This document shows, piece after piece, positions 31,706 to 43,900 of a stretch of 64,000 nt of DNA. Position numbers and translations under genes: made by a program. Every line of letters begins with the position of its first letter. The stretch's first letter is position 1. The notes below the pieces were generated by a model that saw only the letters and a list, made by a program, of their open reading frames with translations, searched no databases and was not told the DNA's origin. The DNA is from Xiphophorus maculatus (taxonomy: Eukaryota > Chordata > Actinopteri > Cyprinodontiformes > Poeciliidae): NCBI RefSeq assembly GCF_002775205.1, contig NC_036461.1, positions 16,898,015 through 16,962,014 on the forward strand. Direction: 5' to 3'.

Positions 31706-34700
31706 ATGGATGAAGCTGAACGGCAAAAGAAGTTAGAAGTTGGGAGAGCCAAGGTTTGTTGCTAACGTTTGATGCTATCTGTTAGCAAACTCTATTGTCA
31801 TAGCTTTGCATCTGATCACAGCTAATTCCGTCCACTCCTAAAATTTCTTAGCTTCTCTCTTGGTTTATAAATTCTGCTTGGTAAAGTACTGGCTTTGGCC
31901 GCCGTTCAGTTTGGTTTCTGTATTTATGAGTTGGCATTTACATTTATTAGCTTTCCGCTAGTAAACCGAATCTGCTTGTATATTGCTGTAAAAAAATAGA
32001 AATACAAACAAGCGTACGGGTTTAAATTAGTTTAAGGCTTAAAGTGTTAATAATTCATTGCTACGTTTGAGTTGAGGTAAAGTGCAGAGGCGGGCGACCT
32101 CTCAAACTGCATTATTAAATTAATGGACATACAGATACTTTGTTGCTATGACGGATTTTTAGAAACTTAGGTCCCATAAAAATGTGCTCGATCTACCTTA
32201 TTACTTTCAGCAACCTTATAACAGCTTAATTGCTCGTGTTTTTAACTACATAGTCTACAAAAAGAACTAGTTTCAGCTAACTGAAACTAGTTAGTCAACT
32301 AACTACATGTTTTTTCCCTTTTTTGCTATTAAGGACACTCCTCTTAAATTATTCAATTACCAAACACCAACCATTTAGAGATAAATTATCAATAAACGGG
32401 GCTTTTGTTGTTGTTATGCTCTCATCACTTCAGAATATGACTGATGCAGGATTATATTAATGGATGACGGTTCTAATAAACACTGGGCCTGGGTGGGTAG
32501 AGGATTGGCTCTTTCTATTGCTTAAGGTGATCAAAGTTGTATTTACTTGTCTAGCTCAGCTAATCTTTTTCTCACATAGAAAGCCTGGGTCAGCAGGTTC
32601 ATAGAAAATTACTACACAAAATGTTTGTGTAGTAATTCCTGTTCCCAATTTAAAGCATCCTCTTTTTGGAACACACAGTGTCTCAGTTTGGGGAGTCTCA
32701 AGGTGTCGCTCAAGAGTTTGATCACCTCAGTTATCTTAGCCTGGTTGAACCCAGAATACCCACCATCCTAAAACGGAATGGATTTTGCAGAACCAGCACT
32801 GACGTATTTGATTTGGTTTTGTTTAGGAAAGATGGAAAAATAACCAATATACCTTTTTCCTTCCTCTTTTGGATAAGTTATTACAGTGTCCCCACCTCTC
32901 TTTCTGAGTTTTTCTAACAAACGAAACTTAATCGATTCTGGGGTCCAAAAGGAGTGATCGTCCATCCAATTGGCCAAACATCCCTTAGCAAAAACAACAT
33001 TGTAAACCTTTTATATTGTGGTTTGATATTTTGTCCAGTTTATTTCCCCTCTTTGGTTGTCAATTTTCTTGATACAAGAGACATCCACTTAATTGAATGA
33101 TTATTGTTACCAGGAAAGATCTGCAATGTTGGTCACTGGTTAATAAATAATTTGTAGCTACTATGTCTTCAGTAGCATCAAGCAGCTGTTTTTACATATT
33201 AGTTATGGGCCAATTGTCATGAATGGTTTGCACTGAAAACTACAAGTTGGATTGGGGGTAAAAAGTGCATCTAACTGGGTCGCTGATTTGGACTAGCTAA
33301 TTAATGTATTATGCCGTGAACCTCATTGCAGATGATTAGTTTAAAATGTAGCACCACTTTTATTATGAAGCAAAAACCTCCCAAACAACTTCAATGAACT
33401 GTTGATGTTTCTTGTAACAGAATTCATCCAACATGCCTCGAAGCCAGTCGGTAAGTATGGAAAGTAGTGACTAGCTGAGACTTTTTACTTCGTGTTGGGA
33501 ATGATGATTGCTGGTGTATTGCTTTTACTGTTTTCTATATATTGTTTTTCTTGGGTGGCGGCCTGTCACTGTAATTCTGTTAAATTACTATTTAAGCAAG
33601 GCCCCTTAAAATAACAATCCATTACATAAATTTAAGATAAAAATGTTTAACATGATTTATTTACTTTTAAGGAAGAAAAGCAACAATTATTCAGTTGGGG
33701 GGGGGATACCTGCACAATAAGCACACTTGCTTCAAAGCTACTCCTACATTTAGCTGGTCTTTGTTTGAACAATAGCAACATTTAGCAGTAGTTTCCTGAC
33801 TTATTTTGCTAAATGGTCTGCTGCATTCGAATGATGACAAGCAGGTATAACTAATGGATCTTATATGCATGTTCAAAAATACAATTGAATTATTTCATAC
33901 TATTTACCAGTACAGTTGCTTTACCTAATATAATTGGTGACTTTTAGTATCTGTTTTGCTAATAAAAAAGTTTTACTTTAAAAGCAGGTTTTTTGTGATA
34001 GATTTATGACCAAAAGCCTGAATTTAAAAATTTTGTTTACTATAGTATTATGTATGGATGAGACTCAGTTCTATGTCTGTGTTGCCCATCACCATTCTTT
34101 GTAGCTTGCTGTCGTTTTAACATAGTTACTTTACTAACAAAGTGATGACATTGATAATCTGCCTATATCTGTTATATAATACATATAAATTACCTTAATT
34201 AATTAGGTCACCTTGTAGAAGAATAATATTTGCACTGCAGATTTATTATCCTCTTATAGTAGTGAATACATTGGTCACACAAATGTTTATTATGATGGGC
34301 CTTCCTGTTTTGACAGTTATCACTCTTCTGCAACATATAAATACTTTCACTTTCACCTCTGCTCATTAAAAACAAACATACACTAGTAAAAAGATATAAA
34401 GATTACTCAGAAAGTCAATCTAAAATAATACTTCAGTATGCATTTGAACGTACACTGCAATTCTTATCTAAGACCATCAGATGGGGCAGTGGGTCTAAAG
34501 GATTACAGATTCTTTGTTATGCCTGTGTTTCGCACAGGAGATGTTGCTATGGTAATGCTTTGCTGTCAGTTGCTCTGATTTTTCTCATGTCGCCACAATG
34601 GAAGCGCTCTGTGTGTATGTGTGTGTGCAAAGATTGAACACCAATAAGGCCTGGGTTGAGAGAATGGACTTCCTTTAAGCCAGTTGCACGGCGTGTTTTA

Positions 34701-37700
34701 GCGTTTGTATTGTTGAAAATCTTTTCCACACCCAGTTTTCATTACAGTAGGCTAGCTGCTTAGTCAGACTCTCAGCGGTGCAGAAGTGGCCTTGGGGTAA
34801 ACACAACTCATCTGGCTGATGTTTTTCTCAGATTTGACGTTGTGTGGCAGGCAGAAGCACAGAACACCACTATGGATGGACGGTGGGCGGGCAAGTGATT
34901 AATTAAGAGCCTCGAATCAGCATGCTAGTATTAGAGTAGACATAAAGGATAATGAAGCTGAAGAAACAATCCCAGATTGGACTCTGCCTCCCGCAATCTG
35001 GGAGTAGAAAGCAAAACCTACAATATGATTTTAACATGAGCAGAAACCCTGATACGTGTGCACATGCTGTGCAGTCATGCATCATGCATGTGACTCATTG
35101 CACAGAGCAACAAGTAGGTCTCCAGGGAGCGCGTAATCTCGGATTGAATTGAGCACGCGCACTCCACCGCTGCTTGCCACACATGGAGCTTTGTCTCCTC
35201 CTCTCCGTGTGAATGCTTCTCCCAGTCTCCACCCTCCATCCTTGGTCTAGACGTGTGCCATCATCTTTCCAAGAGTTTGCGGATCCCTGTGCTCCGGATC
35301 ATGATCTAGGATGGTGGGTTCTGCAGGCTGTCGATCAGCCAGCAGGAAATACGATCTAGACAAGGACCAGAAAACAGCTGACCTGCTATGGAAGGAGTGG
35401 GACCTCTGACCCTTCTGCAAGAAAATATGGAAATTGCACAGTTTTCGGCATGGATGGACAGCTCTGACAGGGTTTCTATCAAAGAGGTTACTGCTGGGGT
35501 CTGATCCGAGCTGCTGAAGGAAGGGATGGGCCATGAAAGAGAGGCAGCAAATAAGAAGAGGAAGGGAAGAGAATCTGCAGCTAAAAGGATCCAGGAGTTA
35601 ATGTTTTACATGGCTCGATCTGGAATTGTGCCTTCCATTATGGATTTATAGAGTTAGAAGTTTCAGAAGATTTGAAGATGTTTCTAAAAAGTTTTGCTTG
35701 AGGAAAATCACTCAGTACAGTTTCTTTCTTTCTGGTCCTCTGTTTCGGGTCTGCTGAGGTTATTCTGAGTCATTAAATTCTGCTCATCTCGTGGGGGTCC
35801 AGTTCTCTGGAGATTGGAGAATTTTTAGCAAGCTCACGTTATTTTGAACTTGGCTGCCTCGTCAGGTTCCGCTGTTCCCTATTTTGGGTGCGACTTTGGG
35901 ATTTCTTCTTGCTTCACTAGCAGTTTCTCACAATGGGTTGCTATTGCTTTCTATCAACAATTCCTACTCAACTCTTCATACACCTTGTGCGCAAAAACCC
36001 ATTGCTCTAATTTGGTTCAAATTTGGACTGGAGATTTTAAATTTTTTTTCCCTTCCCCCTCCATATTTGACGCCCGAGTTTCACCATGCTGGTGATTTGG
36101 TGGTGCTCTGTGATCCTGACCTATGTGTCTGTCTACCTGTCACTGTCCTTCCTGCACAGTTTGCTAGTTACCAAAAGAAGCGGGCGAAAAGCAACAGTGC
36201 GGGGGCGGCGAAAAAGACGCAGAAGGGGAAGGGCCAGGTTGACTCGAAGAATGACGGCCAGACGCAAGACCATCGGGTAGAACCCCCTCCGCCGTCGGTC
36301 GATACTGCAGCGCTCGAAGGCAAGACCAGCTCAGAGGTAAAGTTGGCTAAAGTTCTTCTGTGGAAACTGTGTGCTAATGTATACATATATTTTTTAAATA
36401 TGTCCTATCTAGTGTCGCACGTTTATCCAGTCTCTATTCTTTGAATGTTATTCATGTACACATACACTTTAGAGAACTGGGTCACTAACCATCATGTTGC
36501 CTGTAAGGCCTGTTGTCATAGCAACCTGACCAGGATTAACTGAAGCATCATTTGCTTTTTTTTCTTTTCTCCTACTTGTCGTTTTCTCTCTTGTTTCTGT
36601 TCAGTTTACATGAAGTGTACATTTAATACAGGATTTGTTCCGAATGTTTCGTTGAAATTTATTTGTTGTTGTTTTTTTTTTTTAGACTGGCGGCTCAAAC
36701 TCTGAGAAATCAGAAAACCAGCAGAATGACCAACAAGAGGATCAGTTCTCCACTCTGGAGGGAAGCCTCTCTCCTTTGGAGGACCTGAGAGAAGAGGAGC
36801 TTGCTGCACTCACTGGGAAGGAGCAGCTCAAGGTATTCAGTATAAATGGCTAGACCTTCAGGATTCCTGGAGTTTGGAGACATATAGTTTCCAGTTCTGG
36901 GTACTGTAACCATGGAAATGGAGAGACAAACTACTGACAAACATTTGCGTATCCCGGCTCCATTCTCCTTCTTTGCAATTCGCTCTTATAAATAAATCCT
37001 ATTTGACGTATAGATTTGTTCAGCACTCCACCTCCCCTGGCAGATTCAAATCTAACATTTTAATTCGGCCATGTAGTTTGTTTTTGACAGCTTATGACGC
37101 AGCCTTTGCTGGCTGGACAATATGGCTGTAAAACGCATCACGATATGAGATCAGTCGATCAATAATTATCGATTCGTTTTTTTCTCCGGTGAATAAACCG
37201 ATGAGATGACCTTTTCTGTTTTATCCAGATTCCTCTCGAGTTCTTCTTTTCATTTTTTCCCTTCAGTCCCCTGCGTTTTATTTTTACACAGTTATGAGGC
37301 ACGGTGGTGAACCCTGAAACTGCTGTTACACATGTACTCAACAGGTTGTTGCTAGGTAACCAATGAGTGGGTGAGCTAATTGATGCCTCCAATCTTGCTC
37401 ATATAGTTAATGAAATTATTAGTGTAGTTCTCTAACTGGACCACTCAGCAATATTGTTGCTTCCAGTCAGAAGAGACATAAATATATGTTTATCATTGAT
37501 ATATATATTAGTGATAAATATATATATATTTTAAACTTCTTCAAGGACTGATTAATTTGATCTAACTGTAGATGTAACCATTTTGACATATTCCATTCAG
37601 TTTTATGGTTTCTAAAGCCCAGATGATCAGTGTTACACAAACCCCTGTAGAAATGGAATTTTCCTATCTCTTAAAAACAATGTTTTTTTGAAAGAATGAC

Positions 37701-37900
37701 AACATTTGTCTGGATCGTTCCTAAAATTGCCTAAATCTCCATGTCTGCAGCTCCTGCAGCAGGCTGTCGAGAAGCGGAATGAAATAATTGCCAAGCTCAG
37801 CCACAAGCTGCAAGAAGCCCTCTCGAGTAGAGATCAGATGCAGCTGCAGGCTCAGTGTCTTGCTGGACAGATCCAGGGTATGCAGAAACAGCTCCAGCAG
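31706..37900 (+). CDS. pcnt: pcnt exons 1-4: N-terminal module (residues 1-174)
   Basis: Exon 1 encodes only MDEAERQKKLEVGRAK before a 4.4 kb intron. Exon 2 continues FASYQKKRAKSNSAG, aligning without gaps to the mammalian K-L-A-H/Q-F-R-Q-R-K start shared by pericentrin and AKAP9, then a Lys-rich stretch. Exon 3 is acidic (EDQFSTLEGSLSPLEDL). Exon 4 (LLQQAVEKRNEIIAKLSHKL) resembles the first coiled coil of AKAP9 (IKQRDGIITQLTANLQ) more than anything I recall near the human PCNT N-terminus. An ATG ORF running into exon 2 from 35884 is intronic read-through and was not used as the start. Confidence 0.85.
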
Positions 37901-40900
37901 GTGAGTGGAAGCATTTTAGGACCGAGCTTTTTATTTTTTTTTTACAATTCAAAGCTCCATATTGATTGTTTCATTTCATACAGACCACCGTAGAGTTCCA
38001 GCGGATTAAAGGTCAGCCTGGGGCCGAAGCCTTTGGTGTTGCGGAGTATCACCATGGCCTCTCTTCTCAACCTACAAACATCAGGCATAAAAAGGCAACA
38101 TCAGAGGGGTCAGGAAATGCAGGCCATGCCTCGCAGCAGAGCCCAGAAGGCCTCAATAGTGACAGCGACACTGAGATTGATAAGGTTTTACACAAGCTGA
38201 TGTCTGAGCTGGAAGAAGAAAGGAAAAACAGCCAACGTTTAAGTGCCGAACTAGCAAAGGAGATGGAGAGAAACCGACACGTGCTTTCATTATTGGAGGA
38301 GGAGAGGGAAGAGGAGCGAAAAGAAAGGGAGGCCCAACTGCAAACCCTCCAAAACCAGTGCCTTGTCATGCTGCAGTACAAAGAAGAGAAGGAAGAACTG
38401 AACAGAGAAGTGTTGGAGCTGAGGCGGAGGCTTCAGAATGAGGATTCAGAGAGGAGATCTGATTTAGATTCTGCTGGCTCTGCTTTCCGTCTCCAGAATC
38501 TTGAGGAAGAAAAACGGAGACTGGAGGATGAGATGCAAACGCTCAAAGAGGAGGTTGAGCATGTCAGGCAGCTGCTGGATAAGAGCGAAAGACAACTTCA
38601 GCAGAGGGAGAAAGAGGTGGAAGGACTGAAAGCATTTAAGAACCGGGAGAACCACGCCAAAGCTGCCATCACTGCTGAGGAGGTTACGGTAGAGGAAGCC
38701 CACCTGGAAAGTGGAGCTGATGGCGAGGATCTGGACGCATCGGTACAAGGAGATATTCTGATGGAGCGGTACCTGTCCTCAGTTCCCCCAGCACATTCAC
38801 AATCTTCAATGGTAAATGAAGGTTTTGAACAGCCCAGTCCCCTGGATATGTCTGCAGACTGCAGGTAACAGAAGCTGTTGGATTGAAATCTGTTTTGTTT
38901 TTTGTTTTTTCACGGTTTAAATGCTGGATGGCATTAACGTTTCCTCTTTCTGCCTCTCTGTGCAGTTTCGAGCTCAACAGCGACGTTTTCGGTGACCAGC
39001 CACTGCTGTCAATTTCATATCGTGTCTGCGAAGAAAACAAGAACAATCACAACATCAACAGCACACAGTACACCGTCTCAGAGGCTGGCGATTCCAGCGG
39101 CCAGTTCTTCTCTCGGTGGCTTCCCAGCTCCGGCTCCGGCGAAATGGGCTCGAGTCAACTGTCCGAGCAGCAGTTTGAGAAGACCGACTTGGAAAAACAA
39201 TTGCTGAGCCAGCAGTGCGGGGAGCTGCACGAGGAGCTGGCTCAGAAGGAGCGCGACATGGGTGTGTTAAGGGAGGAAGTCCTCAAGAGCGCAGAGGAAC
39301 TGGAGGAGGCACGGAGCAGGTAACGGAAAATAATAGTAGTTTTATTTCTTTTACCACATGTTTGTAATTTTTACATTTTACAGTTTAATATGGTTTGAAC
39401 TGGTTTAGCTAAAGCATGGTTAAGAAGTGGAAATGAAATTATACATGAAATATTTTTTGATTTGTAATTAGAAAGCTTAAAGGTGGTGGTACGTTCAGCC
39501 TTCGTCAATCAGCTTATATGTCCAGACTAAAACCTTTGTTCTCTTTTGCAAAGTAGCCATAGCTCCTTCAGATCAGCTGAAGGTAACCTGAACACAAATT
39601 TAGATTAAAATCTGGGCTTTGACTGGGTCATTAAAGACGGTTTGATCTGGGATGGGCAACATTGTCTAAAGTCAATGTCAAGAAATTTGACTAAAATAAT
39701 TTCTTTGTACATCTGATTGTATGTTCAGACGGGTTTCATTCTCTAACATTTTTCTTCTCCAGCGTTAAACAGTAAGCAGCTTGGACAACCGCACTTTTCA
39801 GATTTGAATTAGAATTTTTTTATTTTTTTTTATTTTTTACAAAAAATAAATTTTTCTTCCATTTCAAAATTATATGCTTGTTTGAGTTTCTCTGTGACCT
39901 AATTTATTTTTATTTAATTGCAGCTGTTTTCAGAGGCAGCCTATGTTTGATAATCTTAAGTTTAAATTTACGACTTGAGCCTTTTTTTGCTCAGGTGGGC
40001 CCAGGTGACAGAGGAACTGCAGCAAGCTCTCTGTGAACTTGAAGAAGAGAGGGAGAGACGGAGACTGGCCGAGGAAGAGATGAACTCCAGGACTGATGAG
40101 CAGGAAACCTCTGACTACAGAGACGGAGTCTTAATGCAAGGAAGGGAAAACGAAACCGTGGCAACATCGATGGGACAAGAAGCTGGAAGAGCTGCTGAAA
40201 CGTCCCTGATTAGGTTTTCTGTCTCTTCATCGGAAAACGTCGATGAATTTTCAGGAAAACTAAATGAGGAAACGGAGGAAGAGGTTTCTCTCTTGGCTCC
40301 TCAAAATGAGGAGGAACTGCAGGCGACGAAGTCGAGCCCAGATTCTTCCACGGATGTTTCAAAGCAGAGTGACGAGCCCCAGATCCAAACATTACAGGTA
40401 TGTCACTTCAATAAGAGTTCACAGTTCACTGTGAATATGAATATGCTTATGATTTCAAATTAATGCAAATTGCATATTCAGTGATTTTGTTTTTCCTTTT
40501 GTTCACTCCCTATCTCAAGGCTTACTGTGACCAGCTGAAATCAGAACTAGAGGAGACAAAGATGGAACAGAAAACGACGACAACTCTCTTCAGTCAGAAG
40601 GTAGCCGAGCTCGATGCCCTATCAAAGGAGCTTGAAGCGACCCGGTCGCGGTTTCTAAAGCTCCTAGACGAAGTCGACAGACTGCAGCAGGAACTGCAGA
40701 AGAGCCAGGACGGTCTAGATTCTGCTGAAAGAGCAAAAAATGAGCTGGAATCTCAGATTCACAGTCTGAGAGAAATCCTGGCCTGTTTGGAGGAGGCGCA
40801 GGCTCTGTCCGCGAAACAGCGGGAGGAGGAGAAGAGGAAGGAACAACAGATGGACGAACAGATAAAAAAGATGGAACAGGTCCTGGAGGAGGAACTCGAG

Positions 40901-43900
40901 CAGTTTGAGAACATTATGAAAGCCAAGGATCTTCAGGTGAGATGCACATAGCATAAACGTGATGTATTTTTCCATTTGATTTGCTCTTTTTGCTTTACTG
41001 GTGTGACAAATAATGTTATCTAACAGTTGGCTGAAGAAAAGGAAAAATGGGAGGAGGAGAGACAGGAGAAGGAGAAGCTGATTGACGCAACTCGTTTACT
41101 GGAAGAAAAAATTAAAGAGAAGGAAGAGGAGGTGAAGGCTGTCGTTGAGAAGCAGGCCCAGGCTGTGGAGGAAGCTTCAGGGAAACTTAGAGCTTCTCAC
41201 AAGCAGGAAATAAGAATATTGGTAGAGAAACATCAGCAAGAGGTGGGATTTGCAAACTTCAGAAATGTGGTCTTCAGATTATGATTATAGATGTTTCAAT
41301 ATTTCTTCCTAAATAAATATCTAGATTTCTGAGTTGAATGATCGCCTGGAGACGGAACTGCTGAAGCAGCGGGTCGTTATGGAGGAAGAGCAGAAGCAAC
41401 AGATCGGCCTCATCAAAGAGGTATCAGTCAGTCTCTCCGGCAGATCATAAAATACAACTTTCCCTCTTTTGTTTGTAGTTTACTCAATCCTTATTCTGAT
41501 TTTCCCTCAGGTAACGGAACGGGAGCATGAGAGGATGATGTCAGAACTGAAGGCCAAACACAACGAGGAGCTCGAACAGCTGAGGACAGAGGTGACCCTG
41601 GAGCTGAGGGAGAGCATGGAAGCTGCCCACCAAGCCGAGATGCATCAGGTGCAGGTATGTTTTAAAATCCACAATTTCAGGGGGGAAAAAAACAAAAAAC
41701 CTTTGTGACATTATTTCTTCTGTATAAAAAAGTATAAATGTTAGTTTCATATAAATGTTTAAACATAACCTAACACTATACAGTCTGTGCTAGTAAAACA
41801 CATTAAGTCTCCAATAAGCAATCTGTTTAGACCCAGAAGAGCATGGAGCTCGAAGCTTTACGTCTGAGCCTGACGACAGCTCACACGTCTCAGCTGGAGA
41901 CTTCACAAGCAAACGTGCAGCAAGAGCAAGAATCTGCTGTCGAGGAGCTCCAGGCTGCTATGAGGGAGAAGTTCACCCAGGAAAGTGCTCTTCTTCAGGC
42001 CCGGTATCAGTCGGGCCTGGATTCGATCAAACAGCAGAATCAGCAGCAGCAAGACCGGCTGCAGGAGCTACACCAGCAAGAGATTGGTGAGTACAAGCAA
42101 ACTGTAGCAACTTTCTGCATATATGTTTGCTCTATGATTTATTTTTTTGTAAATAAATTTTATTCCCTTTGTATTTGTGAATGTTTAGATGAGTTAAAGC
42201 AGCGTTTTGAGACTCGTTTTGCTCAGGAGAGAGCTGGATTGGAGGAGAAACAAATTAAAGAAATACAGGTTGAGCTTGTTTTCGTCTTTCTAATATTGTT
42301 TCATACTTGATGTTTTTATTTTCTCAAGTTTTTATGTGACAGATCTACAAAGTAACACAAAGTTGTAAAATGGAAACGATGCAGTGTTTTCAAAATGTTA
42401 TAAGTGTCTTAGTCTTACTTTGAAAAACCATCTTTAACTGAAGGAGTTTAGGGTTTTGTCTCTACCAGCTTTTCATATAGAGACTGAAAATTAAAAGGAG
42501 CTCAAGTTTTTTAAGTCTTCCCTGTGATGATCAATTGGTGTGGGTTTGGCCTAATAATCAATCTTGTGCTGCTTCTAAGAGCCTTTGCCAGTATTTACAT
42601 GTTTTTAGTTCTATTCACCTTCCCATCAACTATGACTTGCTTTCCCTTTCCTGCTGAAGAAAGGTATACCCACTTCTTGATTTTGCCACCACCACTCTTC
42701 TCAGTTTGGAAATGGCGAGCTAAGGGTGACGTGTACAGTTAGCTGTCTGCCAAACATGCCATTCTGCTGGTAAGGCAAAACTAATTTACACAGTTGGATT
42801 TCATTAACCTCTTATTGGTGAGTTCTGAAGGTAAATGGTTCCATATTGGACCTTGTATGAGGTATATTGATTGAAAACACAGTCAAAGTCATCCACCGAA
42901 TGAGAAAACTTAACTAGGAAGTGAAAAGATTTTTAATTAATGATCATTTGTAGCTATAGCTTTTAAGGGCCTTAAATTCGAAAATAACATAATTTTTTTC
43001 AGATTGTACAATAGAAATAAGGCCCGCTTTTCCTTTTGTGTAAAATAGAAATGAGATATTTGGAGACAACTTTTCTGCCTCTTGTGAACCATGGAGATTG
43101 ATTGTATATGAACGCTTCACTCCACTGTGTTTGTATGCTAGCTAGTGTATACCATGGGGCATTGATTTATTACCAACTGTGATATCATTGTGTATTTTAT
43201 TCTAAAATTATCTGGACATCTTTATATGACTGTTCAGTCCTTGGTATGTGTTTATCATAAAACTTTTCTAGTTACCACACCTTGTGTATCTTGTCGCCTT
43301 ACAAGGAAACATGGAAGTTACAATCTTGGTACTATGGAAATTCTGTAATTTGTCATCTCTAAAGTATGAAGTCGGTAAGAAGACGTTTTGGCTTGCAGCA
43401 TGTCATGCCTGGAACAACTTGCAATGTAAACTTTAACTTCAAACCCTTGCAACATTGAAGGACTTTTAAAATGATGATAATATCTTGGCAGCAAATGCTG
43501 TCTGTGTTCTGTGAGCATATTTTAATGTGTGTTTGTTTTCATTGTTACTATGCTGCTCTGATCTCCATGTGACCAACTTGGTTAAGTAATGATGATAAAA
43601 AAAGCTGTACACATTTTAGATTTCAAAAACTGCATTACTTTCTTTCCATTTCATGATTATTTGCTACTTTGTTGGTCACAAAATAAGATGCGCTAAAGCA
43701 CTAAGATAATAAACGGCAATTATCTTTGCAAATCATTGCTTCACTCATTGTCACTTTATTTAAGAGCTAATAGGATTTTTTTTTTTTTTTCCTCAGGCTC
43801 TGAGAGCACAGTGGGAGACGGAGGCTGAAACAACCAGCCAAAGGTCTCTATCAGAGATTCAGAACAGACTCAATGCGACGCAGACAGAACTGGTCAACAC

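Noticed and set aside
35884..36444. 186-codon ORF ending in pcnt exon 2 that could give a hydrophobic N-terminus (MLVIWWCSVILTYVSVYLS)
   Set aside because: The hydrophobic part lies upstream of a clear CCTGCACAG acceptor at 36151-36159. Joining exon 1 (31706-31753) directly to 36160 gives a gap-free match to the conserved pericentrin/AKAP9 start.
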